This document shows, piece by piece, positions 1-7,163 of a stretch of DNA of 8,609 nt. Position numbers and translations under genes: made by a program. Origin of the DNA: an uncultured Eubacteriales bacterium (GTDB taxonomy: Bacteria > Bacillota_A > Clostridia > Christensenellales > Aristaeellaceae); assembly GCA_902775835.1 (NCBI GenBank), contig CACYNZ010000155.1:1-8609 (forward strand), written 5' to 3'. Below the pieces are notes generated by a model that was not told the DNA's origin, made no database searches, and worked only from the letters and a program-made list of their open reading frames with translations. Within the stretch, counting starts at the first letter, position 1; each line of letters begins with the position of its first letter.

Positions 1-500
1 TCTCCGGAAGTCCCGGAAGTGAACATCAGCGAAGCAAGTGCGTCCGGATCATTGGGTTCCATGTTCACCGGATCTCCATCCCGCACAGGATCAGGCCAGT
101 CTTCCAGGCGCAGGATTTCCCTGATGCCGCTGCAGTACCCCTGGATCGCTTCCTTCAGCGCACTGTAACGCTCTGACAGAAAGACGATGGACACATCTGC
201 AAAATCCAGCCGCTCCGCGATTTCCCCCGGCCTGAGCTTGGTATCAAGCGGTACCGAGACATTGGAGCTGATCATGATCCCGTAATAGGCACATATCCAT
301 GCATAGGACATGTCCCCGATCAAAGCGATTTTCTTTCCCTCGCCGACGCAGCTCTGCAGCTTTGACGCCGTCTTCAGCGCATCCGCCTGCAGATCCGCAA
401 AGGTTTTTGCGATCACATGCCCGCCTTCAGCCCACTCATAGGCCGGCAGTGCCCCGAACCTGTCTGACGTATATCTGAGAAACTCCCGCAATGTATGCAT
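1..500 (-). CDS. AMP-forming acyl-CoA synthetase / AMP-binding enzyme, N-terminal part (cut by window edge)
   Basis: The 166 visible codons encode the N-terminal portion of an ANL-superfamily (PF00501) adenylating enzyme, which would activate a carboxylic acid (often a fatty acid) with ATP to an acyl-AMP and then a CoA thioester. The opening MHTLREFLRYTSDRFG, the segment IALIGDMSYAWICAYYGIM (residues 58-76), VSVPLDTKLRPGEIAERLDF (81-100) and the phosphate-binding P-loop LMFTSGTSG (158-166) are in the order expected for the family. The P-loop lies at the window edge, so the remaining roughly two thirds, including the substrate pocket, are unseen and the substrate cannot be assigned. The ATG at 500 follows AGAGGTGA at 8 nt spacing. 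The same frame stays open upstream to a stop at 767-765, with further ATGs at 641 (preceded by AGAGGAAAAG) and 731, so a 47- or 77-residue N-terminal extension cannot be excluded; that extension does not look like part of the family. It is probably transcribed from the promoter at 794-799. Confidence 0.85.
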   Translation of the reverse strand, partial: MHTLREFLRYTSDRFGALPAYEWAEGGHVIAKTFADLQADALKTASKLQSCVGEGKKIALIGDMSYAWICAYYGIMISSNVSVPLDTKLRPGEIAERLDFADVSIVFLSERYSALKEAIQGYCSGIREILRLEDWPDPVRDGDPVNMEPNDPDALASLMFTSGTSG

Positions 501-793
501 TTTTCCATTCACCTCTGCTGTATGTTTTCTGTAGACTTCTGCATGCACTTGCCGCAGTTCTTGCTCCGGTTCAGGCCTGCCCGGCTTCTGTTCCGCCCTG
601 CTCCGGTCTGAAAAGTCCAGACCTGCTTTTGTGATGTTCATCTTTTCCTCTGCAGTCACACGGCAAAAACAGCATGGAAACGGCTGGCCATTCCAGGATT
701 TCATGCCGAATCCCTTTCCCGGAACAGGCATGTTTTCTTCCAGCGCTCTTTCAGCCGCTGCATTCTATGCGCCTCATCTGAATCCGTGGCCGA
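501..793 (-). other. Long leader region upstream of the acyl-CoA synthetase
   Basis: This stretch of about 290 bases lies between the extended -10 promoter and the preferred synthetase start. It holds no separate gene that I can support. The synthetase frame is open through most of it (from 764 downward), with alternative in-frame ATGs at 731-729, 704-702 and 641-639. A small hairpin (GGTCTG, 7-nt loop, CAGACC) lies within about 602-621. No known riboswitch class is recognised. It is either a long untranslated leader or, in part, an N-terminal extension. Confidence 0.4.
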
Positions 794-799
794 ATTATA
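794..799 (-). promoter_or_regulatory. Extended -10 promoter for the acyl-CoA synthetase
   Basis: On the minus strand the sequence reads TTTGCTATAATTCGG: a perfect TATAAT (799-794) preceded by the TGn extended -10 element. No good -35 is seen at 16-18 bp, because that stretch is the 3' arm of the upstream terminator hairpin; extended -10 promoters can do without one. Transcription should start near 787. Confidence 0.6.
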
Positions 800-807
800 G
801 CAAATCA

Positions 808-851
808 AAAACGCCGGCAGGGATGCACTGTGCATACATTGCCGGCGTTTT
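808..851 (-). terminator. Hairpin terminator after the kinase gene, possibly bidirectional
   Basis: A perfect 12-bp inverted repeat (AAAACGCCGGCA at 808-819, TGCCGGCGTTTT at 840-851) encloses a smaller hairpin (ATGCA-CTG-TGCAT). On the minus strand it starts 7 nt after the kinase stop codon and ends in TTTTT; on the plus strand it ends in TTTT. The stem is GC-rich at its core with A/T flanks, a classic rho-independent form. Confidence 0.85.
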
Positions 852-857
852 CCAACT

Positions 858-2564
858 TTATTCGTACTTTACTTCAAAACCTGCGCCGCTGAGCGACTGC
901 TCCGCCGCTTCTTTCATACCCTTGCTCAGCGTGACGCTCTCCAGTTCCGGAAGATCGAGCAGCGGCGTCAGGTCCCTGACCGCCGTTGACGCCATGTTCA
1001 GCCTCCGCAGGCCCTGATGTACGGTAATCGGAGCCAGGTCACTGACAGGCGTATGGGATATGTCCAGCTCCTCCAGGCCCGTGACTCCGCTCAGTTCATC
1101 CAGTGTGTTCATTCCGGTCCAGGCAGCGCGCAGGGAGACAATGCGCTTTTGTCCGAGGTAGTGGTAGCTCTGCGTACGGTTGGCAATGTCCAGATACTGG
1201 AAATCGCCCAGCTGCGCGAACACGACGGGATCATAGCGGTGTACATCGCACACGTCCAGATAGGCCAGCTGCGGGCACTGGATCAGGGGTGACAGTTCCT
1301 TGACCGGATTGTCATTGATTCCCACGTAATTCAGTTTCTCCATGCCCGCAAGGCAGGAAATGAACCGGATGGAATTGTGCTTGAACTCCACTTTGTTCAG
1401 ATTCTTCATCCCGGACAGTGTGGAAATATCGCTGAGCATCTGCGCCACCACACATACCTGCTCCAGATTCGGCATTGCGGCAAGTTCCTCAAGATTCTCC
1501 AGATCTCCCCTGGTGCTTCTTCCGGAGGCATACCACTGTGAAATTGCGTCGTAGAAACTGTCTGAATCCGCATAGGCCCTGTCGGCCACAATATAGATGC
1601 CTGTGACATCCGAAAGCATGTCTGTGCGTATCTCGGTCTCCGGCCCCAGCCCAAGATTCAGGCGCACGGCCTGTTCCACAAGCGGGTTCTCAAAGAAGAC
1701 CGGTGCACTGGACGGCCGGAGCAGAAAGACTGCTGCTCCGGACAGGATGATAAGGAACAGAAGCGCCGCTCCCGCCAGGATCATCCGTCTCCGTCTCTCT
1801 GCCGGCATGGCATGCTCCAGCGCCTTCCTTGCATGAAGCGCGGACGCATACCTGTGTTCCGGATCAAAGGCTGTCATTCTCCGGATCACCCGTTCCAGTC
1901 CGCCGGTACCTTTGCGTATATCCCCGCTTCCCTGCATCAGCCAGTTCAGCACCATGCCCAGACTGTAAATATCCGAGCGTCCGTCCGTCTGGGCAAACCC
2001 GTACTGTTCCGGCGGTGCAAAGCCCTCAGTGCCAAATACGACCGTGTCCGCTTTCTTTTCCGAGTGCACCCGGGAGATTCCAAAATCAATGAGTACCGGC
2101 GTTCCATCGTCCCGGACAATGATGTTCTGGGGCTTCACATCCCGGTGGATCACCGGCGGAACCAGGCTGTGCAGCGCATGCAGCTGATCGCACAGCGCGA
2201 TACCGATCCTCAGAATCTCCTCCGCGCTCATCGGGTGATGCGCCGCATAACTGTCCAGCGTTTCCCCCTCCACATATTCGCGCACGGTGCAGCGCATGGT
2301 TTCACTGCGGAACTCCTCCACATAGCGCGGCAGCGGGTCTGACTTCATGTGCCGGAGCACTTCCGGTTCAGACATCTCATACAGCGGATGCTCACGCGGA
2401 AAGCATTTCACCGTAACCAGCCCTGACCCGTCCCGGGCCCTGGCCAGGAGCGTCTGCGTTTCCCGTCCGGATGAAAAGCATTCCAGAAGCTCATACCGCT
2501 CTGTAAGTCCCGGAGGATATTCCGCCTCATCCGGAAGGACCAGGCGTTCAGAAGGTTCTTTCAC
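858..2564 (-). CDS. Membrane Ser/Thr protein kinase with extracytoplasmic leucine-rich-repeat domain
   Basis: This is a 568-residue Hanks-type (PF00069) kinase. Residues 24 to about 250 form the cytoplasmic kinase domain: ATP-binding Lys53 in VTVKCF, catalytic loop HRDVKPQN (140-147, with Asp142, Lys144, Asn147), DFG (160-162), an APE-like APPEQ (183-187) and DGRSDIYSLG (194-203). The glycine-rich loop is degenerate (CFSSGRETQTLLA, a single glycine). One hydrophobic helix at about 261-282 after an RRRR stretch predicts an outside C-terminal half. That half (about 352-547) carries roughly seven LRR-like units with patterns such as LEELDISHTPVSDLAPI, plausibly a ligand- or partner-sensing ectodomain. 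I prefer the GTG at 2564: it lies 7 nt after the stop of the upstream XRE gene, whereas the alternative ATG at 2603 overlaps that gene and adds residues (MALCRWERWCNAV) that look like its out-of-frame translation. It is co-transcribed with the XRE gene. The ligand and substrates are unknown. Confidence 0.88.
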   Translation of the reverse strand: MKEPSERLVLPDEAEYPPGLTERYELLECFSSGRETQTLLARARDGSGLVTVKCFPREHPLYEMSEPEVLRHMKSDPLPRYVEEFRSETMRCTVREYVEGETLDSYAAHHPMSAEEILRIGIALCDQLHALHSLVPPVIHRDVKPQNIIVRDDGTPVLIDFGISRVHSEKKADTVVFGTEGFAPPEQYGFAQTDGRSDIYSLGMVLNWLMQGSGDIRKGTGGLERVIRRMTAFDPEHRYASALHARKALEHAMPAERRRRMILAGAALLFLIILSGAAVFLLRPSSAPVFFENPLVEQAVRLNLGLGPETEIRTDMLSDVTGIYIVADRAYADSDSFYDAISQWYASGRSTRGDLENLEELAAMPNLEQVCVVAQMLSDISTLSGMKNLNKVEFKHNSIRFISCLAGMEKLNYVGINDNPVKELSPLIQCPQLAYLDVCDVHRYDPVVFAQLGDFQYLDIANRTQSYHYLGQKRIVSLRAAWTGMNTLDELSGVTGLEELDISHTPVSDLAPITVHQGLRRLNMASTAVRDLTPLLDLPELESVTLSKGMKEAAEQSLSGAGFEVKYE

Positions 2565-2571
2565 GACTGCA

Positions 2572-3009
2572 TTACACCACCTCTCCCAGCGGCATAAGGC
2601 CATGCTCCTGCAGGATCGCCTGCGTATCCGCCATGCTCAGCCGGTTCTTCAGGCAGTAGATAATGGCCGTATCCCGCTTGAGTCTCGGATACAGGGTACT
2701 CTTTCCCGCTGCCTGAAGAAGGCGCTGGGTCTCTTCCAGGCTGAGTCCCATGGCAATGGACAGCTGAATCACCTTATCCCTGGACGGTCGCCTTGTCCCG
2801 TTGAACAGCTGATGTCCATAGGTCCGGTCAATCTGAGCGCGCAGTATCACGCGTTCCGGCACAAGATCCCTTTCTTCGCAGAGTGAGCTGAGCATTCCGC
2901 AGAAATCCACAGGCTGCATATACTGCTCGTTGTGCTCAAAGAAAGACGTCAGGCTTTTGGTTCGGAAAATCCTTTTCATCAATGAATCCGTATTGATCCT
3001 GTCCTGCAT
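2572..3009 (-). CDS. XRE-like helix-turn-helix protein paired with the kinase
   Basis: This is a 145-residue protein. Residues about 36-102 resemble a cro/C1 (XRE) helix-turn-helix domain: a helical start (FCGMLSSLCEERDL), then a recognition-helix region RTYGHQLFNGTRRPSRDKVIQLSIAMGLSLEETQRLLQ. The C-terminal part (LKRDTAIIYCLKNRLSMADTQAILQEHGL) is a second helical unit. I recall this combination from Bacillota HTH proteins encoded next to Ser/Thr kinases, which fits the kinase gene starting 7 nt downstream. A role as the transcriptional output or a phosphorylation target of that kinase is inference. The ATG at 3009 has only a modest purine-rich upstream stretch (AAAGGCGGG). The alternative ATG at residue 11 (MKRIF) has no better site. 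Confidence 0.8.
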   Translation of the reverse strand: MQDRINTDSLMKRIFRTKSLTSFFEHNEQYMQPVDFCGMLSSLCEERDLVPERVILRAQIDRTYGHQLFNGTRRPSRDKVIQLSIAMGLSLEETQRLLQAAGKSTLYPRLKRDTAIIYCLKNRLSMADTQAILQEHGLMPLGEVV

Positions 3010-3242
3010 GAATAACCCGCCTTTCCTGCTTCTGCCATACAGGGAACAGGAAATCTTTCTTTTCCCGTTCAGATTCTGAAAGAAAAAGATTCAGTTCAGC
3101 CCATATGCATACCGTTTTCGAAGCATACATCCATTATATCGGAACCCTATCAAAAGACAAGAATGCATCCTGCACACATGCTTTCTGCACATTCTTCCCT
3201 CCGCCTCCGTCATGACATGTTCCCGCTGCTGCGTCAAAGCGC
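3010..3242. other. Intergenic region between the transporter operon terminator and the XRE-kinase unit
   Basis: It contains the promoter of the XRE-kinase unit (3133-3160) and a leader of about 115 nt downstream of it. The leader is A-rich near 3045-3100 (runs such as GGGAAAAGAAAG on the minus strand). I see no gene, convincing structured RNA or repeat in it. The part from 3161 to 3242 holds nothing recognisable. Confidence 0.5.
3133..3160 (-). promoter_or_regulatory. Promoter of the XRE-kinase unit
   Basis: On the minus strand TTGTCT (3160-3155) and a perfect TATAAT (3138-3133) are separated by 16 bp. This is a sigma-A-type promoter with a consensus -10 and a partly matching -35. The predicted start near 3126 gives a leader of about 117 nt before the ATG at 3009. 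Confidence 0.65.
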
Positions 3243-3276
3243 AAAAAGAGGTCATGCGCATAGACCGCATGGCCTC
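3243..3276 (-). terminator. Rho-independent terminator of the T-box transporter operon
   Basis: On the minus strand GAGGCCATGCG (3276-3266), a 7-nt loop and CGCATGACCTC (3258-3248) form an 11-bp stem with one G-U pair, followed directly by TTTTT (3247-3243). It begins 36 nt after the stop codon of the ATPase gene, so it closes the five-gene operon. Confidence 0.88.
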
Positions 3277-3312
3277 ACAGGTTCCGTCTTCCTACATTTC
3301 CCGGAAACAGAC

Positions 3313-4107
3313 TCATGAGAGCATCATCCGGTCATTGTCCAGGGCATGTCCGCTCACCATCCGGAACGCTTCAAGAAGTGCGGGTACAGTCATCTTTTTC
3401 CGCTCCTCGCCCTGAATGTCCAGCACCACGTTTCCGCTGTCCATCACCAGGGTACGGTTGCCCAGTTCAAGCGCACTGTGCATGTTATGGGTGATCATCA
3501 TGCAGGTCAGATGATTCTCCCTTACCACCTTCCGGGTCAGCTCCAGCACCTTTTCCGCCGTTGCCGGGTCCAGAGCCGCCGTGTGCTCATCCAGAAGCAG
3601 CAGCTGCGGCATGACGATCGTGCACATGAGCAGGGTGACCGCCTGACGCTGGCCGCCGGAAAGCAGCCCCACCTTGGTCTCCATCCGGTCTTCCAAGCCC
3701 ATGCCATATTCGCTCAGCCGTTCCCGGAACAGGTTTTTCTGGGCCCGGGTGGGCGAAAAATGCAGGGCGGAAGCGGTCGTTCTGGAATGCGCAAGAGCAA
3801 GGTTTTCCGCAATGGTCATGCCTGGAGCCGTGCCCACCATGGGATCCTGAAACACACGGCCAATCACCTTGGCCCGCTTATGTTCCTTTAAAAAGGTAAT
3901 ATCCTTTCCGTTGAGAACGATCGTGCCTTCGTCCAGCAGGAATGTGCCGCAAATGGCATTGAACAGTGTGGACTTGCCCGCACCGTTGGATCCAATGATC
4001 GTCACAAAGTCTCCGTCCGGAACGCTCAGATTCAATCCCTTCAGAGCCGTATGCTCCACCGGCGTACCCCGCCCGAATACTTTGATCGCGTTTTGAATCT
4101 CAAGCAT
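3313..4107 (-). CDS. trpZ: ABC importer ATP-binding protein, TrpZ-like
   Basis: This 264-residue ATPase powers the importer formed with the two upstream gene products, on the cytoplasmic face. Visible motifs are Walker A GSNGAGKST (39-47), Q-loop Gln87 in VFQDP, signature LSGGQRQ (149-155), Walker B LLLLD with catalytic Glu174, D-loop ALDP (178-181) and switch His207 in MITHNMHSALELGN. The Walker B continuation DEHTAALDP, with His-Thr where most ABC ATPases have Pro-Thr, is typical as I recall of ATPases paired with ABC_sub_bind-type binding proteins. The start at 4107 overlaps the permease gene by 8 nt and has GGAGG 8 nt upstream, inside that gene, which suggests translational coupling. The trpZ name rests on family plus the upstream T-box, so substrate specificity is inferred. 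Confidence 0.87.
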   Translation of the reverse strand: MLEIQNAIKVFGRGTPVEHTALKGLNLSVPDGDFVTIIGSNGAGKSTLFNAICGTFLLDEGTIVLNGKDITFLKEHKRAKVIGRVFQDPMVGTAPGMTIAENLALAHSRTTASALHFSPTRAQKNLFRERLSEYGMGLEDRMETKVGLLSGGQRQAVTLLMCTIVMPQLLLLDEHTAALDPATAEKVLELTRKVVRENHLTCMMITHNMHSALELGNRTLVMDSGNVVLDIQGEERKKMTVPALLEAFRMVSGHALDNDRMMLS

Positions 4108-4996
4108 GGCCGTTCCCTCCTCTGCGCCGCATTCCGGCTTCCGCGATGTACTGCCGGATGGCCGGAATGGACAGAGCCAGCGCCACGATCACCGCGGAAA
4201 CTAGCTTCAACATGAACACATCCAGGGGCGAATACTTCATCGCATAGGCCATGATCAGACGGTAAATCACCGAACCCACCATGGCCGAAGCAAAGCCCAG
4301 CGTAATCCCGCGGCGTCCGAACACGGCCTCTCCGATAATCACGGAAGCAAGACCCGTGACCAGCGTGCCTGTCCCGGAAGAGATATCCGAGAACCCCTGA
4401 TACTGGGCCAGAACGGCGCCTGACAGCGCGATAAACGCATTGGATATGGCAAAGGCGAGAATCTTGCATCCGTCCGTATTGATCGAGGACGCCCGCACCA
4501 TGGTCTCATTGTCACCCACCGCACGGATGCACATGCCGACATGCGTATGGAAAAAGAGGATCAGCGCAAGCGCCGCAAGACAGGCAATCGCCAGGGGAAC
4601 CCAGGTCTTCGCGTCATTCTTGGACAGGAACGGAACAATCTTGAACAGCGTATCCACGCGGAGCAGGGATACGTTCACCGCATTCCCCTGTACAAGAAGA
4701 TTGATGGAATACAGTCCGCTCATGGTAATAATACCGGCCAGAATCGGATGGATCTTCATCTTGGTCTGCATCAGGCCGGTCACCGCCCCGGCGCTGGCCC
4801 CGGCCAGCATGGCTGCGGGCAGGGCAAGCACCGGATGCCCGGCATTGGTGCACATGGCCGATACCGCAAGCCCGAACACAAAGCTGCCCTCCGTGGTCAG
4901 GTCCGGAACGGACAGGATCCGGAAGCTGATATAAATGCCGAAGGCCAGAATGGCATAGATCATTCCCTGCTGGAGGGAGTCCACGATCAGTTTCAT
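4100..4996 (-). CDS. trpY: ABC importer permease, TrpY-like (BPD_transp_2 family)
   Basis: This 298-residue integral membrane protein has about eight or nine hydrophobic helices (roughly 11-30, 36-52, 57-75, 85-103, 132-149, 177-197, 212-227, 233-250, 263-280). It belongs to the LivH-like branched-chain permease group (PF02653). The cytoplasmic segment VGMCIRAVGDNETMVRASSI (153-172) and the stretch LVTGLASVIIGEAVFGRRG (212-230) match what I know of permeases encoded beside ABC_sub_bind proteins. Two copies would form the channel. The ATG at 4996 is preferred over the adjacent in-frame TTG at 4999, because AGGTG is then 5 nt upstream rather than 2. It lies 66 nt after the binding-protein gene with a strong hairpin in the gap, and overlaps the ATPase gene by 8 nt. 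Confidence 0.86.
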   Translation of the reverse strand: MKLIVDSLQQGMIYAILAFGIYISFRILSVPDLTTEGSFVFGLAVSAMCTNAGHPVLALPAAMLAGASAGAVTGLMQTKMKIHPILAGIITMSGLYSINLLVQGNAVNVSLLRVDTLFKIVPFLSKNDAKTWVPLAIACLAALALILFFHTHVGMCIRAVGDNETMVRASSINTDGCKILAFAISNAFIALSGAVLAQYQGFSDISSGTGTLVTGLASVIIGEAVFGRRGITLGFASAMVGSVIYRLIMAYAMKYSPLDVFMLKLVSAVIVALALSIPAIRQYIAEAGMRRRGGNGHA

Positions 4997-5012
4997 CAAA
5001 TCACCTGCAAAG

Positions 5013-5039
5013 GTCCGGGTGCCTGTGCGGCACCCGGAC
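5013..5039 (-). other. Perfect intercistronic hairpin between the trpX- and trpY-like genes
   Basis: GTCCGGGTGCC, a 5-nt loop and GGCACCCGGAC form a perfect 11-bp GC-rich stem in the 66-nt gap. On the minus strand it is followed by CTTTGC, not a full U-tract, so it is a weak terminator at best. Such hairpins after binding-protein genes commonly protect the upstream mRNA or partly attenuate transcription, giving more binding protein than permease. That role is inferred here. Confidence 0.75.
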
Positions 5040-5062
5040 GGATTCTCTTTTCATGCCTGGTC

Positions 5063-6043
5063 TTACTTGGCGGAGAGCATCTGCACTTCGCCGCTTTCCG
5101 TCAGGCTGGCGGGCAGTTCCAGGCCCAGGGCAGCCAGCGTATCCGCGTTCACGGAAACGATGTCAGCGGGCACCACGACGGCCGGGATCTCACTGACAGG
5201 CGTGCCGGCCAGCACCTTCACCGCGATATCCGCGGTCTGCTCGCCGATGGCCACATCGCTCATGGCAAGCGTGGCCAGACAGCCGGAGAGCACGGTGGTG
5301 GCGGAGCAGGCATAGGTCGGAACGCCGGCGTCATTGGCCAGTTCCACCAGTGCTTCCACAGCGGACTGCACCACAGAATCGTTGGCTACAAAGATGGCGT
5401 CCACGCCGGCATCCAGCACCACCTGGGTGGCCATGGACACTTCGCCGGAATTGGTAACGGTTTTCTCCACATAGCTGTATCCATTGGCGTCCAGGAATGC
5501 CTTGGCGCTTTCCATGGCGCTCACCGCATTGACTTCACTGGTGCAGTAGATCAGGCCGAAGGTCTTCACATCCGGGGTAATGGTCAGACCCAGGGAAAGA
5601 ATATCACCGGAGGGAATCGCATTGCTGGTGCCGGTGGCGTTCATGTCAGGCGTATCCAGGGCAGACATGACCTGGGCCGCCACAGGGTTGGCCACGGAGC
5701 AGAAAATGCAGGGCGTCTCACTCTCCAGGTTCACGAAAGCCTGGGTGGTGGGCGTGGCGATGGTGAACACCAGATCATAGGTGCCGTCATCCATGTCGCT
5801 GCAGATCCGGGCCAGCGTGCCGCCGTCGCCGAACGCGCACTGATAATTGATGGTCAGATTCTTGCCTTCCACGTATCCGGCTTTCTCAAGCCCGGAGATA
5901 ATGCCGCTCTTCATGTCAAGGAACGCACCGTTTTCCACCAGCAGCACAAGGCCCACCTTGTACTGTCTGTCTTCAGCGTGGGAAAGTGTCACAAGGCTCA
6001 TCACAAGAGCCAGGGCCAGGATCAGGGCAGTCAGCTTCTTCAT
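5063..6043 (-). CDS. trpX: ABC importer substrate-binding protein, TrpX-like (ABC_sub_bind family)
   Basis: This 326-residue extracytoplasmic binding protein belongs to the ABC_sub_bind family (PF04392), predicted in Bacillota to bind tryptophan or related amino acids. Family-like segments are GIISGLEKAGYVEGKNLTI (47-65), LVFTIATPTTQAFVN (91-105), TPCIFCSVANPVAAQV (110-125), VKTFGLIYCTSEVNA (159-173) and VDAIFVANDSVVQSAVEAL (214-232). The signal peptide is MKKLTALILALALVMSLVTLSHA with likely cleavage after residue 23 (SHA|ED). There is no lipobox cysteine, which is odd for a Gram-positive importer. The ATG at 6043 has AGGAGG 8 nt upstream. A longer reading from 6139 would place 32 residues in front of the signal peptide and overlap the preceding gene, so it is rejected. 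The gap to the dehydrogenase gene is 13 nt. Confidence 0.87.
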   Translation of the reverse strand: MKKLTALILALALVMSLVTLSHAEDRQYKVGLVLLVENGAFLDMKSGIISGLEKAGYVEGKNLTINYQCAFGDGGTLARICSDMDDGTYDLVFTIATPTTQAFVNLESETPCIFCSVANPVAAQVMSALDTPDMNATGTSNAIPSGDILSLGLTITPDVKTFGLIYCTSEVNAVSAMESAKAFLDANGYSYVEKTVTNSGEVSMATQVVLDAGVDAIFVANDSVVQSAVEALVELANDAGVPTYACSATTVLSGCLATLAMSDVAIGEQTADIAVKVLAGTPVSEIPAVVVPADIVSVNADTLAALGLELPASLTESGEVQMLSAK

Positions 6044-6056
6044 AACTGTATCCTCC

Positions 6057-7163
6057 TCATTCTGATTGTTCTTCAAGTTCGGCAAACGCTTTTTCCAGCA
6101 TTTCCAGGGTAACGGGATAGGGATTGTGATCAATATCATGCATCTTGAGCACCTGGGGAAGCACTCTGGGAAGATCCGCGGCGCTCACCCCGATATCGGC
6201 AAGCCTGGTCGGCAGGCTCACCGAGCGATTGAAAGCAAGCATGGTGTCAAACATGTTCTTCCGGCCGTCCACCAGAAGAAGCGCCAGAACACCGAAGCCC
6301 ACCACTTCCCCGTGCAGATGCTCCCGCTCGACCGGGAGATCCGGGAAAGAAGTCAGCGCGTAGAAGATGGCATGGGCAAGTCCTGTATTGTAGTCGATGA
6401 TATGGTCCGCTGTGAGCAGAATGGAAGCAATGGCCGTGTTCACAATGATGGTCAGGATCACCTGTTCCAGTTCATCGGAAACTTTTCCGGCGCGATGATC
6501 TTCCATGGCCTTTTTCCCAAAGGAAAGCAGCGGGTCCAGACACATCCGGCTCACGGAAACGCCCAGCGCATGATAATGATTCAGCTCATCCCCCCTTGAT
6601 GACATGGTTGATTCAAAATATTTGGCATAGGTGTCGCCGAGACCCGCCCACAGATAGCGGCAGGGAGCCGCGGCAATCACCGGAGTATAGATGAAGGTAT
6701 GCGCCGGAGGCGCGGGAAGGAAGCAGGGGCCGGCAAAGGACCCGTCGGGATGATAGAGAATGGACACGGCCGTACAGGCGGCGCATGTGCTGGCAATGGT
6801 CGGAAACGCGATCACTTTCCTGCCGGTCTCCATGCCCAGCACCTTGCAGGTGTCCAGCGCCTTTCCGCCGCCCACTGCAAAGATCATGTCCGCTTTCTGC
6901 ACCGCAGAGTCCGCTTTCAGGCTTTCAATGTTTTCCCGGGAGGCTTCGCCGCCGTACCATCGGAAATCCAGGATGTGCACCGCAGGCTCTGCGGCTTTGC
7001 GCAGCGCATCCCCGATGGCCGCCATGGCCCTGTGCCCACCGATGACCACGGCGGTCTTCCCCAGGGCACCGGCCACTTCGCCAAGACGGTCCAGCACATG
7101 CTCGCCCACGGACCAGGACGGAAGCGTGATACTGTAGTCCTTCATGCTCGGAATCCGGCTCAT
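6057..7163 (-). CDS. Metal-dependent dehydrogenase of the GldA/YbdH (HcxA-like) family
   Basis: This 368-residue protein belongs to the iron-containing alcohol dehydrogenase superfamily and should interconvert an alcohol or 2-hydroxy acid and the oxo compound with NAD(P)H. The Rossmann part has AVVIGG (38-43) and the dinucleotide-binding AVGGGKALDT (96-105), then AFPTIASTCAACTAVSILY (119-137). Predicted metal ligands are Asp177 (AGLGDTYAKY), His264 (GLAHAIFYAL) and His284 (EHLHGEVVGFG). From memory, the segments around PTIASTCAA, YLWAGLGDTYAKYFE and LHGEVVGFGVL resemble E. coli YbdH/HcxA, a hydroxycarboxylate dehydrogenase, more than true glycerol dehydrogenase. The start overlaps the stop of the Dabb gene (ATGA), indicating coupling; the stop TGA overlaps the next gene's AGGAGG. 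Its place in a T-box operon with an amino-acid importer suggests an amino-acid-derived oxo or hydroxy acid as substrate, which is inference only. Confidence 0.85.
   Translation of the reverse strand: MSRIPSMKDYSITLPSWSVGEHVLDRLGEVAGALGKTAVVIGGHRAMAAIGDALRKAAEPAVHILDFRWYGGEASRENIESLKADSAVQKADMIFAVGGGKALDTCKVLGMETGRKVIAFPTIASTCAACTAVSILYHPDGSFAGPCFLPAPPAHTFIYTPVIAAAPCRYLWAGLGDTYAKYFESTMSSRGDELNHYHALGVSVSRMCLDPLLSFGKKAMEDHRAGKVSDELEQVILTIIVNTAIASILLTADHIIDYNTGLAHAIFYALTSFPDLPVEREHLHGEVVGFGVLALLLVDGRKNMFDTMLAFNRSVSLPTRLADIGVSAADLPRVLPQVLKMHDIDHNPYPVTLEMLEKAFAELEEQSE

Noticed and set aside
631..1017. Plus-strand frame of 128 codons covering the synthetase leader, the terminator and the kinase 3' end
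   Set aside because: It runs through a strong hairpin and the opposite strand of a real gene, and has no recognisable protein features.
2936..3130. 64-codon minus-strand frame starting just after the XRE promoter -10
   Set aside because: It overlaps the XRE gene out of frame, would need leaderless translation, and shows no conserved features.
4541..6112. Very long plus-strand open frame (523 codons) antisense to the permease and binding-protein genes
   Set aside because: It is Gly/His/Gln-rich low-complexity translation lying opposite two well-supported genes, with no domain or ribosome binding site. It is an artefact of GC-biased codon use.
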